55,586 nt of DNA, taken from positions 1-55,586 of the forward strand of contig CAZOMY010000019.1 in assembly GCA_964581115.1 (NCBI GenBank). The letters are read 5' to 3'. Each line of letters begins with the position of its first letter. Position 1 is the stretch's first letter. Of this stretch, positions 45,378 to 54,310 are shown piece by piece. The notes beneath the pieces are model-generated. The model was not told the DNA's origin. It searched no databases and was given only the letters and a program-made list of their open reading frames with translations. This stretch comes from 2-02-FULL-55-14 sp964581115. GTDB lineage: Bacteria; Bacteroidota; Ignavibacteria; UBA10030. A program made the translations under genes and the position numbers.

Positions 45378-46538
45378 ATGACGAAACGCGACTATTACGA
45401 GGTCCTCGGCGTTTCACGCTCGGCGTCCGACGACGAGATCAAGAAGGCCTATCGCCAGCTGGCGCTGAAGTACCATCCCGACCGCAATCCCGGCAACAAA
45501 GAGGCTGAGGAGAAGTTCAAGGAGGCGGCCGAGGCCTATGAGGTGTTGAGCGACGCCGAAAAGCGGCGCCGCTACGACCAGTTGGGGCATGACGGATTGC
45601 GCGGCACGAACTACCGCGACTTCACGAATGTCAACGATGTCTTCTCGGCGTTCGGCGACATCTTTGGGCAGGGGTTCGGCGGCGGGATCTTCGAAGAGGT
45701 GTTCGGTGGAGGACAACGCCGCCGGCGCACGGGTCACGGACAACCCGGGTCCGACCTGCGCATCCGACTTCCGCTGACGCTCGAGGAGATCGCCAGCGGC
45801 GTCGAGAAGAAACTGAAGATCCGGCGCCAGAAGGCCTGCGAGGCGTGCAGGGGAAGCGGCGCCAAAGGGAGCTCCGGCCGGTCAACGTGCCCGCAGTGCA
45901 ACGGCACGGGCGAACTGCGTCAGGTCTCGCGGTCGATGTTCGGCCAGTTCGTCAACATCTCCACCTGTCCGACGTGCGACGGCGAAGGGAAGGTCATTCG
46001 CGACCCCTGTTCGACATGTCACGGCGAGGGGCGCGTTCAGGGTGAATCGACGATCAAGGTGACCGTCCCGGCGGGGGTGAGCAACGGCAACTACATTCCG
46101 TTGCAGGGACAGGGAAACGCTGGCCGGCGCGGCGGTCCTCCGGGCGACCTCATCGTCATGATCGAGGAGGAGGAGCATCCCCACTTCACGCGGAACGGAG
46201 ACGACATCATCTATGACCTCGTCATCTCCTTTCCCACGGCCGCCCTGGGGGGCGACGTCGAAGTGCCCACACTCGGTGGTAAAGCCCGGCTGGAGGTCGA
46301 TCCGGGCACGCCGCCGGGGCGCATGTTGCGAATGCGCGAGCGCGGCATTCCTCACCTGAACAGCTACGGCCGTGGAGATCAGATCGTGCGCATCCAGGTC
46401 TGGGTGCCGCGCAAGCTGACCGCGAAGGAAAAGGAGCTGCTGAAGGAACTTTCGAAGTTGGAGCACATCGTCCCGACCGAGGAAGAACAGCGCGGAGCGA
46501 AGTCGTTCTTCGAGAAGGTGAAAGACGCGTTTTCGTAG
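45378..46538 (+). CDS. dnaJ: Chaperone DnaJ
   Basis: A 386-residue Hsp40 that stimulates DnaK ATPase. The J domain (5-70) has the HPD motif in YHPDRNPG. A Gly/Phe-rich linker follows. Then come four CxxCxGxG zinc modules (CEACRGSGA, CPQCNGTGE, CPTCDGEGK, CSTCHGEGR), and the C-terminal substrate-binding domains. It starts seven bases after grpE with GAGG upstream, so the three genes form one operon. All expected residues are present. Confidence 0.98.
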   Translation: MTKRDYYEVLGVSRSASDDEIKKAYRQLALKYHPDRNPGNKEAEEKFKEAAEAYEVLSDAEKRRRYDQLGHDGLRGTNYRDFTNVNDVFSAFGDIFGQGFGGGIFEEVFGGGQRRRRTGHGQPGSDLRIRLPLTLEEIASGVEKKLKIRRQKACEACRGSGAKGSSGRSTCPQCNGTGELRQVSRSMFGQFVNISTCPTCDGEGKVIRDPCSTCHGEGRVQGESTIKVTVPAGVSNGNYIPLQGQGNAGRRGGPPGDLIVMIEEEEHPHFTRNGDDIIYDLVISFPTAALGGDVEVPTLGGKARLEVDPGTPPGRMLRMRERGIPHLNSYGRGDQIVRIQVWVPRKLTAKEKELLKELSKLEHIVPTEEEQRGAKSFFEKVKDAFS

Positions 46539-46548
46539 GAGAACATAG

Positions 46549-46580
46549 GCATTTCGGATTTCGGATCTAGGGTTTTCGGA
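46549..46580. repeat. Degenerate 7-bp array (ATTTCGG type)
   Basis: GCATTTCGGATTTCGG and drifted units continue to the ribosome binding site of the comEA-like gene. The first 15 bases are identical to 10245-10259 before dinB. Confidence 0.7.
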
Positions 46581-46589
46581 GGACGTGCC

Positions 46590-46997
46590 ATGCTGAGGGG
46601 GCTGGCAGACCGGCTTGCGCTCACGTCGCTGGAGCGCAGGGCCATCACGATCTTGGTGGGGACTTTTATTCTCGGCCTCGGTGTGAGGCTGTGGCAGGCG
46701 ACGTTTGCATCCCCTCCGAAATTTGATTACTCTGCCTCGGACAGTACCTTCGCGGCGCTCAGCGTCGACCCGACGTCGTTGCCCACGGTCGCAGACTCGA
46801 CGACCACTGTCAACTTGAACACCGCCTCGAAGGATCAGTTGATGTCCCTCCCCGGCATCGGGCCCGCCACGGCCGAGCGGATCATGCTCGAACGGAATGA
46901 CGGCGGACCCTTCCGGACAGTGGACGACCTTCGCCGGGTCCGCGGCATCGGCGCCAAACGCATCGAACAACTCCGACCCCTCGTTTCCGTCGACTGA
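46590..46997 (+). CDS. ComEA-like helix-hairpin-helix protein
   Basis: A 135-residue protein with an N-terminal membrane helix (about 20-38), a Ser/Thr/Pro linker and a C-terminal double helix-hairpin-helix: NLNTASKDQLMSLPGIGPATAERIM and FRTVDDLRRVRGIGAKRIEQLRP. This is the ComEA arrangement, a membrane-anchored DNA-binding protein used in DNA uptake. GGAGG precedes the ATG. A pilM-like gene follows six bases later, which fits a competence or type IV pilus context, though no other pil or com genes are present. Confidence 0.87.
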   Translation: MLRGLADRLALTSLERRAITILVGTFILGLGVRLWQATFASPPKFDYSASDSTFAALSVDPTSLPTVADSTTTVNLNTASKDQLMSLPGIGPATAERIMLERNDGGPFRTVDDLRRVRGIGAKRIEQLRPLVSVD

Positions 46998-47002
46998 CCC
47001 GC

Positions 47003-47923
47003 ATGCTCCGCAAGCCGCGCATCCTCGGCGTCTCGTTCCTTCAGGGCCGGATCCAGATGGCCGAGGTCGAGCATGGACGCGATGTCCAGCTCACGGCGCT
47101 CGTCGAGGGCGAATCGACCACCGACCTCACGCATGCCGCCGCCGGCCTGACGCCCGACCATCCGCAGCTCGACGTCTTCGTCGACGAACTCCGCGGACTG
47201 CTGAAGCGAAATAAGCTTACGCCGGAGAAGATCTCCTTTGCCCTACCAACGGCGCCGTTGTTCATCAACCTGATCCCCGTCGACCCCACACTCGCCGGTC
47301 CGGCGCTCAAGGCGCATCTGGCCTGGGAGTTGCAGCAGTACTTCCCTGAGAACGACCCGAAGGATTTCATGCTCGGGTCGGATATCATTCCCGCCGCCGA
47401 CGGTGGGACCTCGCAGGCCTTCATGGTCGGATTACCGAGGGGACTCGTTGGGTTCGTACAACGCGCGGCGCAGGAACTCAAGATGAAGATGGCCGTCGTC
47501 GACGTCGACCAGTTCAGCGTCGAGAAGACGGTCCTGCTGAACTACCCCGAAATCCTCGAGCATGCCATTGTCCTGTTCGGACTTCGTTCGGGCGCGGTCG
47601 ACGCCAGCCTTATTCATGAAGGCCGCATGACCGACTACCGTCTCTACACGATGGAGCCCGACACCGACCCCACGTGGGCTATCACGGCCTACCTCCACTA
47701 TCTGCAGGACCGCGGCATTCCAGAGCCGGCAGCGCTCATCCTGCACGGCTTTGACATCCCCAAAGAGTTCGTCGCCGCCCTGCGCGAGACCACGGGCATC
47801 AAGCAGACCGTCGCCCTAAACGCCGTGCGAAAGCTGCCCGTCGCCAAGGGCGTCCACGCGCCGTACGTCAAGGCCAGCTACCGCTTCGGCGCCGCCATCG
47901 GGCTGGCGCTCCGCACTCAATGA
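47003..47923 (+). CDS. PilM-like (type IV pilus assembly, actin-fold) protein
   Basis: A 306-residue protein with the overall look of PilM/COG4972: an N-terminal LGVSFLQGRIQMAEVE strand pair, ISFALPTAPLFINLIPVD, AHLAWELQQYFPENDPKDF, then VVDVDQFSVEKTVLLNYPE and LFGLRSGAVDASLIHEG. PilM binds PilN on the cytoplasmic side of the inner membrane and couples to the pilus motor. The adenosine-binding loops look weaker than in typical PilM. No pilN, pilO or pilQ gene follows. Instead the stop overlaps rsmD (ATGA at 47920-47923). Moderate confidence. Confidence 0.65.
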   Translation: MLRKPRILGVSFLQGRIQMAEVEHGRDVQLTALVEGESTTDLTHAAAGLTPDHPQLDVFVDELRGLLKRNKLTPEKISFALPTAPLFINLIPVDPTLAGPALKAHLAWELQQYFPENDPKDFMLGSDIIPAADGGTSQAFMVGLPRGLVGFVQRAAQELKMKMAVVDVDQFSVEKTVLLNYPEILEHAIVLFGLRSGAVDASLIHEGRMTDYRLYTMEPDTDPTWAITAYLHYLQDRGIPEPAALILHGFDIPKEFVAALRETTGIKQTVALNAVRKLPVAKGVHAPYVKASYRFGAAIGLALRTQ

Positions 47924-48483
47924 GGGTCATCGCCGGCACGTACGGCGGCCGCACCCTCCGGACCGTGAAGGACTTATCGGTCCGGCCGACGACCGACCGC
48001 GCCAAACAAGTGATCTTCGACATCTTGTCGACGCGCGTCAACCTGACGGACGCCGGCGTCCTCGACCTGTTCGCTGGCAGCGGGGGCCTGGGTCTCGAGG
48101 CCCTGAGCCGCGGAGCGGCCTCCGTCACCTTCGTCGAGCACGCGGTCCCTTCACTCGAGGTGTTATGGACGAACATCCGGGCGTTGAAGGTGGAGCGGCA
48201 GTGCGAGGTGATCAGGAGCGACGTTTTCCGCTTTCTGAACGGCAACGCACGCAGATACGACGTTGTTTTCTGCGACCCACCATACAAACTTGAGACGATC
48301 GCGACATTGCCTGAGATGGTCGGTCGCTCGCGCGCACTGCTGTCGGGCGGATGGATGGTGATGGAGCACAGCACCTTTACTCCCGTCCATCCCGACCCGA
48401 CGATGTTCGACGTTATCACCAAGGAGCTCGGGCAAACAGTCGTCCTCGTGCTGCGCAAGAAGTCAGAAATGGCACCTCCTTAA
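47920..48483 (+). CDS. rsmD: 16S rRNA (guanine966-N2)-methyltransferase
   Basis: A 187-residue Rossmann methyltransferase. MRVIAGTYGGRTL and RPTTDRAKQVIFDIL are the RsmD N-terminal signature. The AdoMet site is DLFAGSGGLGLEALSRGA (49-66) and the catalytic NPPY-type motif appears as CDPPYK near 112-117. It modifies G966 of 16S rRNA in the small subunit. It is commonly found next to coaD, as here (84 bases apart). Confidence 0.95.
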   Translation: MRVIAGTYGGRTLRTVKDLSVRPTTDRAKQVIFDILSTRVNLTDAGVLDLFAGSGGLGLEALSRGAASVTFVEHAVPSLEVLWTNIRALKVERQCEVIRSDVFRFLNGNARRYDVVFCDPPYKLETIATLPEMVGRSRALLSGGWMVMEHSTFTPVHPDPTMFDVITKELGQTVVLVLRKKSEMAPP

Positions 48484-48549
48484 CAGTTTGGACCATTTGG
48501 CCCTCTGGAGGTTTGCCTGGAGATTTGAACCTTTGGACATTTGGCACGT
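48484..48549. repeat. Degenerate TTTGGAC/CATTTGG-type array
   Basis: Drifting 7-base units (TTTGGAC, CATTTGG, TTTGCCT, TTTGAAC, TTTGGAC, ATTTGGC) fill the rsmD-coaD gap. It is one of several arrays of the same architecture. Confidence 0.65.
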
Positions 48550-48567
48550 TCGATCCCTGGATTTCCT

Positions 48568-49056
48568 ATGAAGATCGCCATCTACCCAGGCACGTTTGAC
48601 CCCGTTACGAACGGTCATCTCGACATCCTTGACCGGGCCGTGAAGCTGTTCGATCAGGTCATCATCAGCGTCGCACGCAACTCGACCAAGAACACGATCT
48701 TCACGGAAGAAGAGCGGATCGCCCTTCTCACGATCGTCTCACGGAAGTATCGGAACGTGCAGGTCGAATCGTTCAGCGGACTGCTCGTCGACTACGCCAG
48801 GCGCAAGAAGGCCACGGCCATTGTGCGTGGACTGCGGGTCATCTCGGATTTCGAGTACGAGTTTCAAATGGCATTGGCAAACCGGCGCCTGCACGAGGAT
48901 GTCGAAACGGTCTTCCTAATGCCGAACGAGAAATACACCTATCTCAGTTCGAGTATCGTTCGAGAGGTGGCCCGATTGAACGGCAATGTCCGCGACTTCG
49001 TGCCGCCGGTCGTCCAGCGGGCGCTGAGGAAGAAGTGGAAGCAACAGGGGTTGTAG
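48568..49056 (+). CDS. coaD: Phosphopantetheine adenylyltransferase
   Basis: A 162-residue nucleotidyltransferase making dephospho-CoA from 4'-phosphopantetheine and ATP. The (T/H)xGH motif is TNGH at 14-17 within GTFDPVTNGHLDI. VRGLRVISDFEYEFQMALANRRL and the SSSIVREVARLNG signature are intact. Start ATG 48568 gives the canonical N-terminus MKIAIYPGTFDP. The upstream in-frame ATG at 48541 lies in the repeat. Confidence 0.97.
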   Translation: MKIAIYPGTFDPVTNGHLDILDRAVKLFDQVIISVARNSTKNTIFTEEERIALLTIVSRKYRNVQVESFSGLLVDYARRKKATAIVRGLRVISDFEYEFQMALANRRLHEDVETVFLMPNEKYTYLSSSIVREVARLNGNVRDFVPPVVQRALRKKWKQQGL

Positions 49057-49106
49057 GCATCAGGACGACCCACCGACCGATCTCACGTATCCAACGAGTA
49101 CGACAC

Positions 49107-50327
49107 ATGCTTTCGATCTCCAAAAAGATCTCGCAGCTCTCCGAGTCACAGACCATGGCCCTCGCCGCAAAGGCGGGACGGATGAAGGCCGACGGCATCG
49201 ACGTTGTCAGCCTGACGGCCGGCGAGCCGGATTTTCCCACGCCGACGATCGTGAAAGAGGCGGGGATCAGGGCGATCCAGGAGAATTACACGAAGTACAC
49301 GGCCAACCAGGGGATCATCGAGCTCCGCCAGGCGATCGCCGCAAAGCTTCGGTACGATAACCGAATTCCAGTCGACCCGTCGCAGGTGCTCGTCTCAAAC
49401 GGCGCGAAGCACTCGATCTACAATGCGCTGCTCTCCGTCTGCAACCGGGGCGACGAGATCATCATCCCGGCGCCGTACTGGGTCAGCTATCCGGAGATGG
49501 CCAAACTCGTCGATGGCGTGCCGGTCATTGTCGACACCTCGGCATCGAACCAGTTCAAGATCACGCCAGCGCAACTGAAGAAGGCTATCACGAAGAAGAC
49601 GAAGGTCTTCATCCTCTGCTCCCCCTCCAACCCGACGGGCGCGGTGTACACCCAGCAGGAGATCGAGGCCCTCGGCGCCGTCGTCAAGAACGCGGGCATC
49701 TTCGTCCTGTCGGATGAGATCTACGAGAAGGTGATCTACGACGGGCTTGAGCATTTCAGCATCGGCTCGATCGACGACCTGCGCGACCAGGTCATCACGA
49801 TCAACGGTCACTCAAAGGTCTATTCGATGACCGGGTGGCGCATCGGCTACATGGCCGCGCGCAAGGACATCGTGCAGGCCGCAGAGAAGATCCAGAGCCA
49901 AACGACCTCCAACGCCTCTTCGATCTCGCAGAAGGCGGCACTGGCTGCGCTCACGAACGACCTCAACGGCGAAGTGAGGGCCATGGTGGCCGAGTTCGAC
50001 CGCAGGCGGAGATTTCTGATCGCCGAGTTCGACAAGATCCCCCATCTCTCCTACATCTATCCCCGCGGCTCGTTCACGCTCTTCGTGAATGTGCAGTGGT
50101 ATCTCTCGTCCCGCGTCAACGGGTCTCCAGTCAAGACCTCCGATGCGTTGTGCGACTACTTCCTGAATGATCATAACGTCGCCATGGTCCCGGGAAGCGG
50201 CTTCGGCGCGCCCGAGTGGATCCGGCTGTCGTACGCCTGCTCGATGGAAGACCTGCAGAAAGCAGTCCGGCGATTACACAATGGCTTTGCGGAGTTGGCC
50301 AAAGCGAGGACGTCGAGAGGACGCTGA
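49107..50327 (+). CDS. Class I aminotransferase (aspartate aminotransferase-like)
   Basis: A 406-residue PLP enzyme of fold type I, subgroup I-gamma, which includes bacterial aspartate/prephenate aminotransferases. SLTAGEPDFPTP at the N-terminus, APYWVSYPEM, SPSNPTGAVYT, LSDEIYEKVIYDG and the Schiff-base K237 in NGHSKVYSMTGWRIGY are all in place. It probably transfers the amino group between aspartate and 2-oxoglutarate. Start ATG 49107 is 50 bases after coaD. It is followed by a paralogue. Confidence 0.93.
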   Translation: MLSISKKISQLSESQTMALAAKAGRMKADGIDVVSLTAGEPDFPTPTIVKEAGIRAIQENYTKYTANQGIIELRQAIAAKLRYDNRIPVDPSQVLVSNGAKHSIYNALLSVCNRGDEIIIPAPYWVSYPEMAKLVDGVPVIVDTSASNQFKITPAQLKKAITKKTKVFILCSPSNPTGAVYTQQEIEALGAVVKNAGIFVLSDEIYEKVIYDGLEHFSIGSIDDLRDQVITINGHSKVYSMTGWRIGYMAARKDIVQAAEKIQSQTTSNASSISQKAALAALTNDLNGEVRAMVAEFDRRRRFLIAEFDKIPHLSYIYPRGSFTLFVNVQWYLSSRVNGSPVKTSDALCDYFLNDHNVAMVPGSGFGAPEWIRLSYACSMEDLQKAVRRLHNGFAELAKARTSRGR

Positions 50328-50606
50328 ACGGATCGAACCACCATGCAGCCCGTTGGAGTCGAAGTGTCGAGAGACGTGGTGGGCGTCGCAGTTTTGAGAA
50401 CCACATCATCCCCCGATTGCCACAACGCTGGGCGTTGATTTCTCGTCCTTGAGAAACCTCCCGTCCTCCTTACTCCTTTCACCTCCCACCCCTCTCGGTT
50501 CTTCACGGTTTCGAGGCTGTTTCTACACACCACCGGTTCGGCGATAGGTACGCCCTTTGTTTCCTTCGGCGTGCTGCGGTCCCACACGGAATCCAAGGAG
50601 TCCATG

Positions 50607-51824
50607 ATGAGTGTCTCCAAGCTCGCCGCCTCCATCGCCGAATCGCCGACGCTCAAGTTGAACGAAGAAGCCCAGCGGCTGCGCGACAAAGGCGAGGCGG
50701 TCATCCATCTCGGCGCCGGAGAGCCCAAGAACAAAGCTCCGATCAACGCCATCCTCGGCGCGGCGTCGAAGCTCAGCACGGGCGACATCAAGTACACGCC
50801 GACCGAGGGGATCACCTCGCTCCGCAAGGCGATCATTCGCTACACCGAAGAGAACTACGACCGGGTTGTCGGAGCCGAGAATGTCATCGTCTCGCAGGGG
50901 GCAAAGCAGGCGCTCTTCAATCTGCTGTATACGCTCATCAATCCGCAGGACGAGGTGGTGGTCCTCGCGCCGTACTGGGTGAGCTATCCCGAGATGATCC
51001 GGATGGTCTACGGCATCCCCGTCATCGTCACGCCAGAGGATGGCGGATTTATTCCGACGATGAGGGACATCGAGCCGGCGATCAGCTCGAACACGAAGGC
51101 GATCATCGTCAACAGTCCGAACAACCCCTCCGGAGCGATCTATCCGGAGAAGCTCGTGGCTGAGCTTGTCGAGCTGTGTGAGAAGCGGAGCATCTATCTC
51201 ATCATGGACGACATCTACCACAAGCTCGTGTTTGACGGGAAGCGGACGCCGAATGCGCTGTCGTACACGACAAAGGATATCAACTCGACGCGCGTCATCA
51301 CGATCAACGGCATCTCGAAGCTCTACGGCATGACCGGATTCCGCATCGGTTGGGCGATCGCGCCGAGGTCGATCGTGTCGGTGATGGCCAATGTGCAGGC
51401 ACAGACCTCCTCCTGCACGTCGGTGTTGCTGCAGGCGGCGGCCGAGGGAGCACTCACCGGATTGCAGAGCGCGGTCGAGACGCTCCGCTTGACGCTCGAG
51501 AACAATCGGAACGTCCTCATCCAGGAACTGCGGGCCTTCTCCGGGGTGAAGCTGATCGTCCCGCAAGGAACGTACTACAGCCTGCCGGATTTCGCCGCGT
51601 ACGACAAGGATTCCGTGGCGTTGTCGAAGTTCCTCCTGCAGAAGGCGCTGGTCGTCACCGTGCCCGGACGGGAGTTCGGAATGGAAGGTCATCTGCGGAT
51701 CTCGTATGCCACGACCGTGAAAGATGTGAAGGTCGGCATCGAGCGGATCAAGTGGGCGCTTGACCCGAACTCGCCGAACGAGATCTACATTGGCGAACGA
51801 AAAATGGTGCGTGACTGGCTGTGA
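50607..51824 (+). CDS. Class I aminotransferase (second copy)
   Basis: A 405-residue fold-type I PLP enzyme. VIHLGAGEPKNKAPI replaces the more usual GEPDFDTP, while APYWVSYPEMIRMVYG, SPNNPSGAIYP, MDDIYHKLVFDG and the PLP lysine K238 in NGISKLYGMTGFRIGW are conserved. The altered GEP loop and VPQGTYYSLPDF suggest a substrate preference different from the upstream copy. AGGAG at 50596-50600 is six bases before ATG 50607, which fixes the start. A GTG at 50571 is rejected. The 279-base gap upstream holds a small CAACGC/GCGTTG hairpin (50423-50437) and a CT-rich stretch. Confidence 0.9.
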   Translation: MSVSKLAASIAESPTLKLNEEAQRLRDKGEAVIHLGAGEPKNKAPINAILGAASKLSTGDIKYTPTEGITSLRKAIIRYTEENYDRVVGAENVIVSQGAKQALFNLLYTLINPQDEVVVLAPYWVSYPEMIRMVYGIPVIVTPEDGGFIPTMRDIEPAISSNTKAIIVNSPNNPSGAIYPEKLVAELVELCEKRSIYLIMDDIYHKLVFDGKRTPNALSYTTKDINSTRVITINGISKLYGMTGFRIGWAIAPRSIVSVMANVQAQTSSCTSVLLQAAAEGALTGLQSAVETLRLTLENNRNVLIQELRAFSGVKLIVPQGTYYSLPDFAAYDKDSVALSKFLLQKALVVTVPGREFGMEGHLRISYATTVKDVKVGIERIKWALDPNSPNEIYIGERKMVRDWL

Positions 51825-51843
51825 TCGATCGAAGAGCCAATCT

Positions 51844-51928
51844 CGCAGAGACGCAGAGATCGCAAAGAACGCAGAGAAGGATGTCCATCCCTTCTCTCTG
51901 CGACCTCTGTGAACTCTGCGACTCTGCG
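51844..51928. repeat. Inverted 9-bp mini-array (CGCAGAGAN type)
   Basis: The left half has CGCAGAGA, CGCAGAGAT, CGCAAAGAA and CGCAGAGAA. The right half has the complements (CTCTCTGCG, CTCTGTGAA, CTCTGCGA, CTCTGCG). The two halves (51844-51880 and 51889-51928) can fold into one hairpin of about 85 bases. It lies between the aminotransferase and pckA. Confidence 0.8.
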
Positions 51929-51957
51929 TGCAATTTTCTTTCCATGAGAATTCGAGT

Positions 51958-53598
51958 ATGAACAATCTCCTGAACATCACAACGCCGGCGCAGGCCGAGG
52001 CCGGGGCGATCAAAAGCGACTACGGGCTGGACCACCTTGGGTTGACGAACCTGCGGATGGCCTACTGGAACCTGACGACCGAGGCGTTGTACGAAGAAGC
52101 AACCTTCCGCCGCGAGGGACGCATCGTCCACGGCGGTCCGTTCGTCGTCAACACCGGCAAGCACACGGCGCGCGCGGCCTCCGACAAGTTCGTCGTGAAA
52201 GAACCGACGACCGACGAACACATCTGGTGGGGCGAGTACAACCGTCCGATGGCTCCGGACAAGTTCAACGATCTCTTCAACCGCATGCAGGGCTACCTGC
52301 AGGGGCGGGACGTGTTCGTACAGGACTGCTATGCCGGCGCCGACCCGGAATTCCGCCTTCCGATCAGAGTGATCACGGAGTGGGCATGGCACTCGCTGTT
52401 CTCCCGCAACATGTTCATCCTGCCACGCACCGCGGATGAGTGCCGGCGCCACGTCCCGGAGTTCACGATCCTCGCCCTCCCGGGTTTCAAAGGGATCCCG
52501 ACCATCGACGGGACGGCGACGAACACCTTCATCTCTCTCAACTTCGACCAGAAGCTTTGCATCATCGGTAACACTGGGTACGGCGGAGAGATCAAGAAGT
52601 CGATCTTCACCGTCCTCAATTATCTGTTGCCGCTGAAGGGCGTCATGTCGATGCATTGCTCGGCCAACGTCGGGAAGGACGGCGACGTGGCCGTCTTCTT
52701 TGGGCTTTCGGGGACGGGCAAGACGACGCTTTCGGCCGACCCGAAGCGCGGACTGATCGGCGACGACGAACACGGCTGGAGCGACGAGGGGGTGTTCAAC
52801 TTTGAAGGAGGATGCTACGCCAAGGTGATCCGGCTTTCGGCCGCCGCCGAGCCGCAGATCTTCGCGACGACACGCCGGTATGGAACGATCCTCGAGAACG
52901 TCCCCTTCGACGTTGTGACGCGCACGGTGGACCTGGACGACGACAGCCTGACAGAGAACACGCGGGCCTCGTATCCGCTCGAGTTCATCGAGAATGCGGT
53001 CCCTGAGAAGAAGGCTGGTCACCCGAAGAACATCATCTTCCTGACCTGCGACGCATCGGGCGTCATGCCTCCGATCTCACGGCTTTCGCCGGAGCAGGCG
53101 ATGTATCAATTCATCTCGGGCTACACGTCGAAGATCGCAGGGACCGAGGTCGGCTTGGGAAAAGAACCGGAGATCACGTTCAGCACGTGCTTTGGAGCTC
53201 CGTTCATGGTCCACCCGCCGCATTTCTATGCGGAGTTGCTGCGCAAGAAGATCGAGCGCTACAAGGTCAACTGTTGGCTGGTGAACACCGGCTGGATCGG
53301 CGGAGCATTCGGGGTCGGCAAGCGCATCAGCATCGGCCACACGCGGGCGCTGTTGAATGCAGCTCTCGACGGCTCGTTGCTGAAGGTCCAGTATCGGAAG
53401 GACGACGTGTTCGGGTTCGAGGTGCCGTTGTCGTGCGAAGGCGTACCGTCGAACATCCTCAATCCGGCCGATGCTTGGCCCGACCCGAAACAGCACGCGG
53501 AGAAGTACCGTCAGCTGGCGGCGAGGTTCGTGGAGAATTTCAAGAAGTATGCCCAAGGCGCGCCGGCGGAGGTGGTGGCGGCGGGGCCGAAGGTGTGA
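51958..53598 (+). CDS. pckA: Phosphoenolpyruvate carboxykinase (ATP)
   Basis: A 546-residue ATP-dependent PEPCK converting oxaloacetate to PEP for gluconeogenesis (or the reverse in CO2 fixation). The P-loop GLSGTGKTTLSADPKR is at about 248-263, FNFEGGCYAKVI and the metal-binding DDEHGWSD follow, and the adenine-binding and oxaloacetate-binding residues lie in the standard order. The absence of a GTP-type signature argues against the GTP enzyme. Start ATG 51958 is used. An in-frame start at 51928 would lie at the repeat edge. Oxaloacetate can come from the aminotransferases upstream. Confidence 0.97.
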   Translation: MNNLLNITTPAQAEAGAIKSDYGLDHLGLTNLRMAYWNLTTEALYEEATFRREGRIVHGGPFVVNTGKHTARAASDKFVVKEPTTDEHIWWGEYNRPMAPDKFNDLFNRMQGYLQGRDVFVQDCYAGADPEFRLPIRVITEWAWHSLFSRNMFILPRTADECRRHVPEFTILALPGFKGIPTIDGTATNTFISLNFDQKLCIIGNTGYGGEIKKSIFTVLNYLLPLKGVMSMHCSANVGKDGDVAVFFGLSGTGKTTLSADPKRGLIGDDEHGWSDEGVFNFEGGCYAKVIRLSAAAEPQIFATTRRYGTILENVPFDVVTRTVDLDDDSLTENTRASYPLEFIENAVPEKKAGHPKNIIFLTCDASGVMPPISRLSPEQAMYQFISGYTSKIAGTEVGLGKEPEITFSTCFGAPFMVHPPHFYAELLRKKIERYKVNCWLVNTGWIGGAFGVGKRISIGHTRALLNAALDGSLLKVQYRKDDVFGFEVPLSCEGVPSNILNPADAWPDPKQHAEKYRQLAARFVENFKKYAQGAPAEVVAAGPKV

Positions 53599-53620
53599 TC
53601 GAGAGTGAGTTCAGACTCGA

Positions 53621-53738
53621 GTAGGCAGTAAGCAGGAACCGTCAGGCACGGGTCATGTTGGAAGCGCGGGGCAAAGATCACAGTTCTTGCCCATCGATCC
53701 CATCCTGACCGGACTAGGATGAGTCCTGCTTACTGCCT
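53621..53738. repeat. Dispersed hairpin element, copy 3
   Basis: Outer arms AGGCAGTAAGCAGGA (53623-53637) and TCCTGCTTACTGCCT (53724-53738) are perfectly complementary. A second pair GTCAGG/CCTGAC (53641-53646, 53704-53709) lies inside. The core is GGGGCAAAGATC...GTTCTTGCCC (53668-53692), almost identical to that of copy 1 at 5427-5452. It occupies the first third of the 347-base gap after pckA. Confidence 0.75.
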
Positions 53739-53799
53739 TCTTTGCTTCGTTATCCCCAGGCCTCAGTGGCACTCTGTAACGTCATCCGATCCATGCTAC

Positions 53800-53828
53800 T
53801 GGAAGCTCTCCTCCGATTTTCGTAGATT
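53800..53828 (+). promoter_or_regulatory. Candidate promoter of the FmdB-like gene
   Basis: TGGAAG (53800-53805), 17 bases, TAGATT (53823-53828, extended to TAGATTTG). A small hairpin CGAAGTG/CACTTCG (53895-53910) follows in the leader. The rest of 53739-53945 shows nothing further. Confidence 0.35.
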
Positions 53829-53945
53829 TGAGAACCATGTTCGAACAAACGACAGCCCTTGCTTTTTGGACTTCGGACCTGTTTCGTGCTTTTGCGAAGT
53901 GACCACTTCGTGGCACATTACGTATTTCGAGACGTTAACCTGTTC

Positions 53946-54227
53946 ATGCCCACCTACGACTATCGCTGTAATGCCTGCGGCCACGTGTTAGAAGAGTTCC
54001 AGTCCATTAAGGCGGAACCGTTGAAGGACTGTCCGAAGTGCCATCAACCCAGACTGGTGCGCCTGATGGCTGGCGGCGCGGGGATGATCTTCAAAGGGAG
54101 CGGGTTCTACCTGACGGACTATGCGAAGTCAAATTCCACAAAGGCCAACGGTGGTTCGCCTTCTGCCCCCAAGAGCGACTCCACGCCCACAAAGTCGCCG
54201 ACGGATTCCCCAACTCCGTCGAGTTGA
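53946..54227 (+). CDS. FmdB-family zinc-ribbon protein
   Basis: A 93-residue protein opening MPTYDYRCNACGH, the FmdB regulatory-protein signature. Cys pairs CNAC (8-11) and CPKC (about 29-32) make a zinc ribbon. KGSGFYLTDYA is the typical end of the domain, and the tail is Ser/Thr/Pro-rich. Family members are abundant and mostly uncharacterised. The name comes from a putative regulator of formamidase genes, which are not present here. Start ATG 53946 gives the conserved N-terminus. Confidence 0.88.
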   Translation: MPTYDYRCNACGHVLEEFQSIKAEPLKDCPKCHQPRLVRLMAGGAGMIFKGSGFYLTDYAKSNSTKANGGSPSAPKSDSTPTKSPTDSPTPSS

Positions 54228-54310
54228 CCTCGAGTCGCTCGCAATGGACAGAATGGCCGTTCCCTACTGATCGGACAGCCATTTGTGCAATACGCAGCAG
54301 GGGAACGAAA

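Noticed and set aside
50523..53022. Minus-strand frames of 496 and 424 codons opposite the second aminotransferase and pckA
   Set aside because: Same mirror effect. They run through intergenic repeats and lack motifs.
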